A stretch of 25,103 bases of DNA from Lachnoclostridium sp. UBA7215 (GTDB lineage Bacteria > Bacillota > Clostridia > Lachnospirales > Lachnospiraceae): positions 1-25,103 of the forward strand of contig DKUB01000048.1 of NCBI GenBank assembly GCA_002490465.1. Direction: 5' to 3'. The notes beneath the pieces are model-generated. The model searched no databases, had not been told where the DNA came from, and worked only from the letters and a program-made list of their open reading frames with translations. The position numbers were made by a program, and so were the translations under genes. The first letter of the stretch is position 1, and every line of letters begins with the position of its first letter. Positions 1 through 7,011 of the stretch are shown piece by piece.

Positions 1-206
1 GATATCCTGGATTGTTTTGATGCTAAATCCCATCTGCTGAAACATTTTAATTTGTTTGATTCTCTTTTGTGCATTTTCATCATAAATCAGATGACCACGC
101 TCATTTTTTCCTGATGCTGAAACTAATCCAGCTTTTCGTATCCCTGTACAGCACGTCTGGAAATATTCAAAGCGTTACACATTTCACGCAGTGTCATATC
201 CTTCAT
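1..206 (-). pseudogene. MerR-family regulator, N-terminal part, frameshifted and cut by window edge
   Basis: Reading leftwards from the ATG at 204-206, the start is preceded by AAGGAGAG six bases upstream. The protein begins MKDMTLREMCNALNISRRAV and continues QGYEK, which is the helix-turn-helix start of a MerR-type DNA-binding domain. The frame then hits a stop. Adding one base to the A-run at the GYEK codons restores a typical MerR continuation: AGLVSASGKNERGHLIYDEN, then a helix ending MGFSIKTIQDI at the window edge. In functional MerR proteins this domain binds an inverted repeat and twists the promoter. Here a one-base deletion in a short A-run separates the recognition helix from the wing. 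It is either a genuine decayed gene or a base-calling error. The effector-binding half lies outside the window, so the ligand cannot be guessed. Confidence 0.75.
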
Positions 207-232
207 TACCTCTCTCCTTATAGCCTAAAATT

Positions 233-251
233 GCACGTTGCGTGCAGTCAA
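233..251 (-). promoter_or_regulatory. Candidate MerR-type operator/promoter
   Basis: On the minus strand a TTGACT (-35-like, 246-251) is followed at once by the inverted repeat GCACG-CAA-CGTGC (233-245), upstream of the MerR start at 206. An inverted repeat directly after the -35 box is the classical layout for MerR-family autoregulated promoters. No convincing -10 box is visible at the expected distance: TATAAG at 217-222 overlaps the ribosome binding site. The assignment is therefore tentative. Confidence 0.35.
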
Positions 252-323
252 CACCTTTTTTTAGCTAGTTGTACAGGCAATAAAAAACACTTCCCTCATC
301 TTTAGGCGTGTTTTTTACGCGAA

Positions 324-650
324 GTGAAAGTAATCGGTGCCGGTGCGGACGCAGTGGACTTCGCCCTTATCAGTTTGCTGAAAAAGGATGCCGGGGATAT
401 CGTTGTTACACAGGATTATGGCGTGGCGGCGATGGCGCTTGGGAAAGGTGCATTTGCTATCCATCAGAGTGGTAAGTGGTACACTAATGAAAATATAGAT
501 CAAATGCTGATGGAACGGCACTTAGCAAAGAAAGCGAGACGTTCAAAGAGCAAGAATCATCTTAAAGGTCCGAGGAAACGCACAGAGGAAGATGATCGAA
601 GATTTGCAGAAAGTTTTGAAAATTTGATTAGAAAGGCACTGGGAAAATAG
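324..650 (+). pseudogene. UPF0178 family protein (YaiI/YqxD-like), 5'-truncated
   Basis: The 108-residue frame starts at a GTG with no ribosome binding site. It reads KVIGAGADAVDFALISLLKK, then DIVVTQDYGVAAMALGKGA, and later ERHLAKKARR and GPRKRTEEDDRRF. These are the middle and C-terminal signatures of the UPF0178 (DUF188) family. Family members are about 145-160 residues long and begin with a conserved DADACPV-type motif. That first block of roughly 45-50 residues is missing, and an in-frame stop lies just upstream at 303-305. The gene has therefore lost its 5' end at a junction near 305-320. The family is predicted to be nuclease-like (PIN-related fold), but its role is not established. 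With the N-terminal acidic motif gone, the remnant is probably non-functional. Confidence 0.8.
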
Positions 651-689
651 TTATGAAAAAAATGGAAAGGGAAATTAAAGCAGGTGGTG

Positions 690-695
690 TATAAT
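690..695 (+). promoter_or_regulatory. Possible -10 box for the LRR protein gene
   Basis: A perfect TATAAT lies 42 bases before the ATG at 738. No good -35 box is found at 16-18 bases upstream, so this is only a candidate promoter element. Confidence 0.3.
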
Positions 696-737
696 AGGAA
701 AATGCAACAAAAAACAAGCAAAAAAAGGAGGAATTCT

Positions 738-3518
738 ATGTTAAGAAAAACCATCACTGGCTTATTGACGGCATCGCTGATTCTTGCACCGTGTAGCGTC
801 AGTGGAAATGCCATTACAGCATCGGCAGCCAGTAAACCAACAGCAACAAAATCACTGACACTTACTGTAGGGGAGGAGGGGCACATCAAGGTAAAAGGAG
901 CCAATATCAAGTCTTACAAATTTAATGTTGTAAATAAAAAGATAGTGTCTGTCTCCAAGAAGGGTGTAGTGAAAGCGAAGAAAAAAGGAAAATGTAATGT
1001 AAAGATTACGGTAAAGTACCGGAAAACAAAAAAGGCAAAGAAGCTTTTCACAAAAAAACTAATTTGCCATGTAACGGTAAAAGAGGCGAAAAAGCCAAAG
1101 AATACAAAGAAGCCAAAAACAACGAAAGCACCAAAGGCAACGGTTACACCACAAACAACAAAAAAGCCTGAAATAACGGCAACACCAAAGCCAACGGCTG
1201 CAGTACAGGTGTCTGAATCGCCGACAACAACACCGGAAGTAACCGTAACGCCGGAGCCAACAGCAACGTCAGAAGTGACGGAAACGCCAGAGCCAACAAT
1301 GACGCCGCAACCAACGGCAGCACCGACACCAGTCGCGACACAGGCACCAACTGCGGTACCGGTTGTGACAGCGGCACCGGAAACGCCAGTAGTGACTACA
1401 GCGCCGACGCCGGAACCGACGACGATTACTGGTGTTGCAACGGGAAGTCAATTGTTAAATAAGTCATGGGGAGGAGTAGAGAGCATTAATCTGGATTCCC
1501 CATTTACTGTAAAACCGGGTGATAAGGTAGAGATTTCACTTTCTGCGAAGGATGCGAATGGGAATCCTCTTACTGACATTTATGCGGCTGTTTTGTTCTC
1601 AACTGTCAAAACAGAAAATAACAGTTGGATTAACCGCATCGGTCTTCAGACAGGTCATAATCCGGAAAATGAGAACGAATACAGGTGGATAAGAACAGAT
1701 GGCAGTGCAGTTGAACTGTTTAATACCGTTACAGATGAAGAGATGGTAGAAAGTGTTTCTTTCCAGGTGGCAAGTCCCAGTGCAGAGTTGAGTGAAGAGG
1801 AGCATGTCTCTATTTCCATTGAGAAAATCGTTATTACGCCTGCCAATATTGAGAAAATTGAGAAAAATGCAGAAGATGTGGCAGCATTGAACAGACTGAT
1901 TGAAACATTGAACACATCCGGTGCCAATGTCAGTACGGATTTGGATTGTTTCCAGTACACATGGGGCCGTGATGGGCATTTGGCAGAAATTGAGTGGAAT
2001 GACTGCAATTTGACAGGAGAAATTTCTTTTGCAGATTTTCCTTCGCTAAAATACCTGATATGTTACAATAACCAGCTCACAGGAATTGATATATCAGGCA
2101 ATGCCGAATTGGTATTCTTAAGCTGTGATAATAATCAGATAACAAGTTTAGATGTCAGCAATAATGCTAAGCTTACTTATATTTATTGCCAGTCTAACAA
2201 ACTAACAAATCTGGAGATTGCCCAAAATCCAGCCTTGGCACATTTGCATTGTTATAGTAATCAGATATCTTTTCTGGACCTCAGTAAAAATCCTGTATTA
2301 ACGGATTTGCAATGTGATGATAACGTGTACTTGAGATTACCTAAAGATCAAGATGAGGTAGCTGCCTTGACCAAAATCATTAATGAACAGAATGCATCTG
2401 GTGCATCACTTAGTGAGGATTTAGATAATAGCCAATATGTATGGTCTGAGACGGGACAGCACCTGGTTGCGGTCAACTGGAATAAATGTAATTTGTCTGG
2501 TGCGCTGTCATTTGTTGATTTTCCTGCTTTGAAGCATATCGGTTGCTCATGCAATAAAATAACCGATATTGATGTTAGCAACAATCCAGCTCTGGAAATT
2601 TTAGGCTGTAACGACAATCAGTTAACAGATTTAGATATTACGAACAATATTGCTTTGAAACAGCTATTGTGTGGTATGAATCAAATAACGGAACTGGATA
2701 CCAGTAACAATCCAGCCCTGACACTTATATTTTGTGAATACAATCAATTAACAAGTTTAAATGTTGATAACTGTACTGCCTTGAAACAATTAGGCTGTCA
2801 CCACAATCAATTAACAAGCCTCGATGTCAATGATAGTATTGACCTGGAAGAATTAACATGTGGAAACAATCAGTTAACAAGCCTGGATGTTCATAATAAT
2901 ACAGTTTTGACGAATTTGAGTTGTGGAGGTAATCAATTAACAAATTTGGATATTAGTAGTAATATTGCTTTGTTACAGTTAGAATGCGGCAGTAATCAGT
3001 TGAGCAGTTTGGATGCCAGCAATCATACTGATTTAAAAAATTTATGGTGTGACCATAACAATTTAACATATTTGGATGTTAGTGGTAATTCTTCTTTGAC
3101 AGAGTTGGGTTGTCATGAAAATTCGTTGACGGATTTGGATGTAAGTACTAATACGAAGTTAATGGAGTTGAGTTGTAGTGGTAATCAATTAACAAGTCTG
3201 GATATTAGTAGCAATTTAGCTTTAACGAGATTGAATTGTAGTAGTAATCAACTAATAACTCTGGATATCAGTAATAATATTGATTTGGTAGATTTAACGT
3301 GCAATGACAATCAATTAACAAGCTTAGATCTCAGCAACAATACTTCTTTGGCAGGTGTTATATGTAGCAGCAATCAGTTAACAAGTCTAGATATCACTAA
3401 TAATCCAGCTCTGACACAGTTGCTTTGTGGCAACAACTTGTTAACAAGTCTGGATGTCACCAATAATCCGGATTTATCATGGTTAGTATGCGATGAAACT
3501 GTAAATGTAATACGATAA
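738..3518 (+). CDS. Secreted Big2-like / Thr-Pro linker / cysteine-ladder leucine-rich-repeat protein
   Basis: The start is the ATG at 738, with AAGGAGG six bases upstream, giving 926 residues. Domain order: signal peptide (about 1-31, ending near ITASAA); a lysine-rich bacterial Ig-like (Big2-like) domain (about 33-115); a long Thr/Pro/Lys linker with repeated TPEPT units (about 118-230); a beta-rich domain (about 231-370); and two LRR arrays. Each array is preceded by a similar cap (about 380-430 and 537-590) with a VAAL start and a later W. The repeats have a 21-residue period of type LxCxxNQLTSLDVSNNxxL; I count about 5 in array one and about 16 in array two. The regularly placed Cys resembles the cysteine ladder of Listeria internalin InlJ. 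The protein ends at VCDETVNVIR, with no LPXTG motif, transmembrane anchor or surface-binding repeat, so it is probably released or held by the Lys-rich N-terminal part. A role in adhesion or substrate binding is inference. Confidence 0.85.
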   Translation: MLRKTITGLLTASLILAPCSVSGNAITASAASKPTATKSLTLTVGEEGHIKVKGANIKSYKFNVVNKKIVSVSKKGVVKAKKKGKCNVKITVKYRKTKKAKKLFTKKLICHVTVKEAKKPKNTKKPKTTKAPKATVTPQTTKKPEITATPKPTAAVQVSESPTTTPEVTVTPEPTATSEVTETPEPTMTPQPTAAPTPVATQAPTAVPVVTAAPETPVVTTAPTPEPTTITGVATGSQLLNKSWGGVESINLDSPFTVKPGDKVEISLSAKDANGNPLTDIYAAVLFSTVKTENNSWINRIGLQTGHNPENENEYRWIRTDGSAVELFNTVTDEEMVESVSFQVASPSAELSEEEHVSISIEKIVITPANIEKIEKNAEDVAALNRLIETLNTSGANVSTDLDCFQYTWGRDGHLAEIEWNDCNLTGEISFADFPSLKYLICYNNQLTGIDISGNAELVFLSCDNNQITSLDVSNNAKLTYIYCQSNKLTNLEIAQNPALAHLHCYSNQISFLDLSKNPVLTDLQCDDNVYLRLPKDQDEVAALTKIINEQNASGASLSEDLDNSQYVWSETGQHLVAVNWNKCNLSGALSFVDFPALKHIGCSCNKITDIDVSNNPALEILGCNDNQLTDLDITNNIALKQLLCGMNQITELDTSNNPALTLIFCEYNQLTSLNVDNCTALKQLGCHHNQLTSLDVNDSIDLEELTCGNNQLTSLDVHNNTVLTNLSCGGNQLTNLDISSNIALLQLECGSNQLSSLDASNHTDLKNLWCDHNNLTYLDVSGNSSLTELGCHENSLTDLDVSTNTKLMELSCSGNQLTSLDISSNLALTRLNCSSNQLITLDISNNIDLVDLTCNDNQLTSLDLSNNTSLAGVICSSNQLTSLDITNNPALTQLLCGNNLLTSLDVTNNPDLSWLVCDETVNVIR

Positions 3519-3567
3519 ACTTTGTTAAAACAATAAACCACATCATTTTAGGTGCTATATAACAGCG

Positions 3568-3603
3568 TCCCCCAGAACACACAAATCAGTTTGTTCTGGG
3601 GGA
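3568..3603 (+). terminator. Strong hairpin after the LRR gene
   Basis: TCCCCCAGAACA (3568-3579) pairs perfectly with TGTTCTGGGGGA (3592-3603), a 12-bp stem with a 12-base loop, 50 bases after the LRR stop. The following tract (TTGTTTG) is only moderately T-rich. It probably terminates transcription, though it could instead be the end of something inserted here, since LRR coding sequence resumes immediately after it. Confidence 0.65.
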
Positions 3604-3604
3604 T

Positions 3605-3709
3605 TGTTTGCATAATCAGTTGACAAATTTTGATATTTGTCATTGTAGCATTTTATCTAATGGTGCAGGGCTATTGCAATGTGACCCTGACGTAGAAGTG
3701 ATACGTTAA
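3605..3709 (+). pseudogene. Detached C-terminal LRR fragment
   Basis: In frame, this stretch reads CLHNQLTNFDI, then an irregular segment, then LLQCDPDVEVIR and TAA. The pattern C-x-x-N-Q-L-T-N-x-D-I is the same repeat unit as in the LRR protein upstream. The ending CDPDVEVIR* closely matches that protein's own last residues, CDETVNVIR*. It has no start codon or ribosome binding site and lies just past the hairpin. It is most simply a leftover of a former 3' end, or of a tandem LRR gene, separated by an insertion, deletion or recombination between repeats. Confidence 0.75.
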
Positions 3710-3814
3710 GAAAGACTGGCTGGATTAATGTAAGGGAATGTTGCACTAAACTGATGTCTGGCATGATGAAATCTTTCGTTTCTTTAGTCTTGTAGGTTGA
3801 ACAGATAAAAGGCC

Positions 3815-3843
3815 TTGAAATCTGCGTGGGCTTCTGTTATCCT
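3815..3843 (+). promoter_or_regulatory. Promoter of the tfoX-like gene
   Basis: TTGAAA (3815-3820), a 17-base spacer, then TATCCT (3838-3843) with an extended TG motif before it. The start codon of the tfoX-like gene is 33 bases downstream. The rest of the 3710-3876 interval shows no open frame or RNA structure I can identify. Confidence 0.5.
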
Positions 3844-3876
3844 ACTAGCAGATCATAATGTCTAAAGGAGATAAGA

Positions 3877-3961
3877 ATGGCATCGAGTAAAGAGTATTTG
3901 GATTTCGTCCTTGAACAGCTTTCTGTATTGGACGATATAACGTATAGGGCTATGATGGGTG
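3877..3961 (+). pseudogene. TfoX N-terminal-domain protein, 5' fragment
   Basis: ATG at 3877 with AAAGGAG eight bases upstream. The frame reads MASSKEYLDFVLEQL, then SVLDDITYRAMMG, the start of a TfoX N-terminal domain protein (Sxy/TfoX family), and then runs into IS66 DNA. Translation would continue into the element for 15 more residues and stop at 4006-4008. The coding frame resumes exactly at the far side of the element at 6498. Removing 3962-6497 (the IS plus one target copy) restores a 106-residue protein of normal length. In Proteobacteria TfoX regulates competence; the role of the short Firmicutes proteins is unknown. Confidence 0.85.
3954..3961 (+). repeat. IS66 target site duplication, left copy
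   Basis: The 8-mer GATGGGTG directly precedes the left end of the element and recurs directly after its right end at 6490-6497. Eight-base duplications are characteristic of the IS66 family. Confidence 0.9.
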
Positions 3962-4071
3962 GTAAGCGATTAATAACAGAGTGCCTTTTAGGCAGTCGCA
4001 ATCCATGAGATAATAACTCATATAGTAACGCTAGATATAGTAATGCGTAGTAGCGCTAGAGGAGGTTAGTC

Positions 4072-4437
4072 ATGGATAAAGTTACTGCTGTTCGAAAGAG
4101 ATTATCTCTCGAACGATGGAAATCTATTATTACAGAATGCCATTCTTCGGGAAGTCCAGTATCTCGCTGGTGTAAAGAAAACGGTATCTGTGAACAGACT
4201 TATTATAGGTTTCTAAAAAAGATACGAGAATTAGAACTGGATAAAATACCTGACTCACTTATGCCTGTTCCAGATGAAAAGCCTGTGGGTTTCAAGAAAT
4301 TAGAAGTTCAAATTCCTGCTTCAGGCACACAGGCTGCAGTTATCATCCGATTAAATAATGCAATCATTGAAGTGAACGAAGGAACCAGTCAACAAACGAT
4401 TCAGGAAGTGCTGTTGGCATTGCAAAGTGTATGCTAG
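4072..4437 (+). CDS. tnpA: IS66 accessory protein TnpA
   Basis: The ATG at 4072 is preceded by GGAGG with a six-base spacer. The 121-residue product has a helix-turn-helix-like N-terminal half: LERWKSIITECHSSG, then SRWCKENGICEQTYYRFLKK. This is typical of the IS66 OrfA/TnpA proteins (IS66 Orf1-like, with a transposase_8-like HTH). The C-terminal half is a short beta-rich region ending LLALQSVC. Its stop codon overlaps the tnpB start (ATGCTAG), which indicates translational coupling. In IS66 elements this protein is needed with TnpB and TnpC for efficient transposition, presumably by binding the element ends. Length and composition are normal for the family, and no lesion is visible. Confidence 0.88.
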   Translation: MDKVTAVRKRLSLERWKSIITECHSSGSPVSRWCKENGICEQTYYRFLKKIRELELDKIPDSLMPVPDEKPVGFKKLEVQIPASGTQAAVIIRLNNAIIEVNEGTSQQTIQEVLLALQSVC

Positions 4438-4787
4438 GCGATATTACAGTTGCTGAAAAAATTTATATTGCGTGTGGATACACCGACATGCGAAAGTCAA
4501 TTGATGGATTAGCAGCTGTCGTTCAGCAACAGTTTCAATTAGATCCTTTTCAGTCTTCTCTTTTCCTATTCTGTGGAAAAAGAAGAGATCGAATTAAGTG
4601 CCTTCTCTGGGAAGGCGATGGTTTTGTCCTTCTGTATAAACGATTAGAAAATGGATCCTTTCAATGGCCTCGTGATGAAGCCGGATGCAAGCCAATATCC
4701 TGGCAACAGTTCCGCTGGCTTATGGAAGGATTAAAACCGGAACAGAAACTCTCAATCAGTACAGCTAAAAAAGGGAATTTTTGTTGA
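4431..4787 (+). CDS. tnpB: IS66 accessory protein TnpB (Orf2-like)
   Basis: 118 residues, starting at the ATG inside the end of tnpA. The sequence shows the family hallmarks: IYIACGYTDMRKSIDGLA near residue 10, LFLFCGKRRDRIKCLLWEGDG at about 45-65, and LLYKRLENGSFQWP at about 67-80. These define the IS66 Orf2-like (TnpB) family. Members are about 115-120 residues, so it looks intact. The exact biochemical role is not settled; mutations in the corresponding gene of well-studied IS66 elements abolish or reduce transposition. It is translated from the same message as tnpA. Confidence 0.9.
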   Translation: MLGDITVAEKIYIACGYTDMRKSIDGLAAVVQQQFQLDPFQSSLFLFCGKRRDRIKCLLWEGDGFVLLYKRLENGSFQWPRDEAGCKPISWQQFRWLMEGLKPEQKLSISTAKKGNFC

Positions 4788-4840
4788 TTAAAAAAGTCTC
4801 AAAAAGCCCTGTTTTACTGGTATGTTATCCTTTTTTGTGG

Positions 4841-4846
4841 TATAAT
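4841..4846 (+). promoter_or_regulatory. Extended -10 box ahead of tnpC
   Basis: TGGTATAAT matches an extended -10 element (TGnTATAAT) 35 bases before the tnpC start, in the short gap between tnpB and tnpC. No good -35 is visible. It may give tnpC a weak transcript of its own. Confidence 0.35.
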
Positions 4847-4880
4847 TATTACAGTAAAAAGCTGATTGTGAGGCATGTTT

Positions 4881-6428
4881 ATGGACACAAAAGATGCATA
4901 TATTGAGCACCTTGAAAATACGATATCGAGTCTTCAAAAGCAGGTTGATAACCTTACAGAGATGATTATTCTGCTCTGGAAAGAGAAGTTCGGTTCTTCC
5001 AGTGAATGAACTCCTAAATTTCAAATTGAGGGACAACTATCGTTGTTTAATGAAGCAGAATTAGAGGCGGATTCTAAATGCGAAGAACCAGTCGTTCAAA
5101 AAGTAAATGGTTTTTATCGTAAGCCCGCCAGGACAAAACGGGCGGAACTTATCAAAGATCTTCCCGTACGTGAAATACCTTGTGATATTCCGGAGGAAGA
5201 TATGTTTTGTGACCAGTGTGGCGCTGGATTAAAGCTTATCGGTTATGAAAAGGTTCGGGATGAATTAGAATACATTCCAGCTAAACTTCAGATTGTCCGT
5301 TATAAACGTGCTGCATGTGAATGTCCAAAATGCAAACACTCGGAACATCCATTTATCAAAAAAGCGGACAATCCATCTTCTTTAATGAATCATTCTTTGG
5401 CATCTCCAAGTTCAGTTGCTAATGTAATGTATCAAAAGTATGTGAACAGCGTCCCTCTTTATCGTCAGGAAAAAGACTGGGAACATCTCGGATTAAATCT
5501 GACACGGGCAACCATGGCGCATTGGATGATTCGTTGCTCGCAGGATTATTTTTCACCAATCATTGATTATCTTCATAAGGCTATGGCCTCGGAGGAAGTA
5601 CTCCATTGCGATGAGACTCCTATCCAGGTGTTAAAGGAAGATGGTAAAAAGCCACAGTCAAAATCGTACATGTGGTTATACCGAACCGCTGAAAGCAGTT
5701 CAAGACCTATTATCCTTTATGATTACAAGCCATCCAGGAGTGGTGATAATGCCCGGCGATTTCTGAAAGATTTCAAAGGTTATCTTCATACAGATGGTTA
5801 TTCCGGTTATAACAAACTGGAAAACATTACCCGATGTGGTTGTTGGGCACATTTACGGCGAAAGTTTGTTGAGGCAGTTCCTGGCAGACAAGATAAAAAC
5901 GCTCCAAGAACCGCCGCAGAAATTGGGCGGGATTACTGCGACCAACTGTTTCACATAGAAAGTGAATTGAAACAGTTAACACCAGAAGAACGGTATTGCA
6001 GGCGTCTTGAACTGGAAAAACCAGTTTTAGAGGCTTTTTGGTGCTGGCTTGATACGGTACAGGCATTAAAAGGCTCTGCTTTAGGAAAAGCAGTTGTGTA
6101 TGCCAAGAATCAGAAGGAATATATGGAGAACTATCTTCTTGACGGAAGATGCTCTCTGTCAAACAATGCAGCAGAAAATGCCATTCGTCCCTTTACGGTA
6201 GGGCGCAGGAACTGGCTTTTTGCAGACACTCCCAAAGGGGCAGCTGCAAGTGCTGCTATATACAGTATCATTGAGACAGCCAAAGCAAATGGACTCAGTG
6301 TATTTACCTATCTTGAATTTTTGCTTATGTGGATGCCGGATACTGACTGGCGTAATCATCCAGAAGAACTGGAGGATTTAATGCCATGGTCGGAAATGGC
6401 AAAAAGCATATGTCAAAATAGAAAGTAG
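4881..6428 (+). pseudogene. tnpC: IS66 DDE transposase TnpC, interrupted by an in-frame TGA
   Basis: From the ATG at 4881 (GAGG seven bases upstream) the frame reads a leucine-zipper-like start, DTKDAYIEHLENTISSLQKQ, then KEKFGSSSE. A TGA follows as codon 43 (5007-5009). The same frame then continues without a break to 6428, so one base substitution splits the gene. Through the stop the product would be 515 residues, the normal IS66 size. The body has a zinc-ribbon-like set of cysteines (CDQCG and CECPKC, about 110-151), the DDE catalytic residues in HCDETP (D244), HTDGYSGY (D305) and SNNAAENAIRP (E432), and the conserved GCWAHLRRKF. A TTG at 5043 could restart translation, but without a clear ribosome binding site and without the N-terminal coil. 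The stop could also be read through or be a sequence error. Confidence 0.85.
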
Positions 6429-6489
6429 CTTTCAGGATTGGGAAACCAGTCCTTTATTTATGATAGGCACACTGTTGTAGAGCGTTTAC

Positions 6490-6497
6490 GATGGGTG
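6490..6497 (+). repeat. IS66 target site duplication, right copy
   Basis: GATGGGTG, identical to 3954-3961, directly after the element's terminal GTTTAC. Confidence 0.9.
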
Positions 6498-6733
6498 AGT
6501 ACATTATCTATTACAAGGGAAAGATCATCGGTGGAATATATGATGACAGGTTTTTAGTAAAGCCCGTGAAGGCAGCAAAAGATATGATGCCGGAAGCAGA
6601 AATGGAACTGCCATATGAAGGCGCGAAGGAAATGCTGTTGGTAGACAATATCGATGATAAAGATTTCATGAAGGCATTGCTGGAGGCAATGTACGATGAG
6701 CTTCCTGCACCAAAGAATAAGAAGAAAACATGA
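6498..6733 (+). pseudogene. TfoX N-terminal-domain protein, 3' fragment
   Basis: This is the continuation of the gene begun at 3877. It reads EYIIYYKGKIIGGIYDDRFL, then ELPYEGAKEMLLVDNIDD, and ends EAMYDELPAPKNKKKT, the conserved core and tail of TfoX N-terminal domain proteins. The ATG at 6491, inside the target duplication, starts an 80-residue open frame. It has no ribosome binding site, because the sequence in front is IS66 terminal repeat. Expression would need read-through from the element. The frame itself has no further lesions, consistent with a recent insertion. Confidence 0.85.
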
Positions 6734-6822
6734 GGGATAAAGAAGTTGAAATAAATTTGAAAGTGATCTTAAAGACATCCCGAGATGTGTAATTTATTGT
6801 TATGTTTATTTCGACTTTATGT

Positions 6823-6828
6823 TAAAAT
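6823..6828 (+). promoter_or_regulatory. -10 box of the toxin transcript
   Basis: TAAAAT with a TG one base in front (extended -10) about 85 bases before the toxin ATG. The -35 region is weak (TTATGT at 17 bases). A start near 6835 would give a structured leader of about 80 bases. Confidence 0.4.
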
Positions 6829-6894
6829 ATTTTGCAAGGACAATCGTGTTACAGGGTGCGTTGACCTCATTCCAAAAGAATGGGGTGGATGCCA

Positions 6895-6913
6895 AGGTCA
6901 ACATAGTTGACCT
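6895..6913 (+). promoter_or_regulatory. Hairpin directly before the toxin start codon
   Basis: AGGTCAAC-ATA-GTTGACCT is a perfect 8-bp stem with a 3-base loop that ends on the base before the ATG. The only Shine-Dalgarno-like bases (AAGG, 6894-6897) are inside its stem. A second GTTGACCT at 6860-6867 can compete for the same AGGTCAAC, and the antisense RNA also carries GTTGACCT. This suggests translation control by alternative pairing. Confidence 0.6.
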
Positions 6914-7003
6914 ATGAGGAACAAATTCAGTTTTGATGATCTGATGCAGTTCGGAATATTTTTGATTGCATTACTGACATTCATTTACTTGATTTGTAAG
7001 TAG
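6914..7003 (+). CDS. Small hydrophobic peptide, candidate type I holin-like toxin
   Basis: A 29-residue peptide: MRNKFSFDDLMQFG, then IFLIALLTFIYLICK. A short polar N-terminus is followed by one hydrophobic segment (about 12-28) and a terminal Lys. This is the make-up of the small 'putative holin-like toxin' peptides of Firmicutes type I toxin-antitoxin loci (TxpA/BsrG-like), which act at the inner membrane. Supporting context: a structured 5' leader, an occluded start, a convergent strong promoter on the other strand at 7111-7139, and a shared hairpin between the two. There is no exposed ribosome binding site, as expected for a tightly controlled toxin. A nine-codon frame starting at the TTG at 6907 overlaps the start and could couple translation. 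The family call rests on size, hydrophobicity and layout, not on a search. Confidence 0.7.
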   Translation: MRNKFSFDDLMQFGIFLIALLTFIYLICK

Positions 7004-7011
7004 CCATACAT

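Larger units (their letters stand above)
3962..6489 (+). mobile_element. IS66-family insertion sequence, 2528 bp, complete ends
   Basis: Both ends are present. The left terminal repeat (3962-3985) begins GTAAGCG and the right one (6466-6489, read inward) begins GTAAACG. They agree at 18 of the first 24 positions and share the inner AACAG and GTGCC blocks. An 8-bp direct repeat flanks the element. Inside are three genes in the usual IS66 order: tnpA, tnpB (overlapping tnpA by a few bases) and the DDE transposase tnpC. It interrupts a tfoX-like gene. The matching target duplication and the exact frame restoration when it is removed suggest a fairly recent insertion. tnpC carries an in-frame TGA, so this copy may not move by itself. 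Confidence 0.93.

Noticed and set aside
282..316. AAAAAACAC ... GTGTTTTTT inverted repeat as a terminator
   Set aside because: The stem is A/T-rich with a 17-base loop and no gene ends just before it on either strand. It is probably chance in AT-rich DNA.
1144..1451. Antisense frames over the Thr/Pro linker
   Set aside because: They are a by-product of the biased repeat coding for Thr-Pro-Glu, with no start signals.
2060..3500. Apparent tandem DNA repeat or CRISPR-like periodicity of 63 bases
   Set aside because: The period is the 21-residue LRR unit. The copies are diverged and coding, with no identical repeats or spacers.
6907..6936. Nine-codon TTG frame overlapping the toxin start
   Set aside because: It is possible as a coupling leader (AAGG nine bases upstream) but too short to support as a gene. 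It is mentioned only in the toxin entry.
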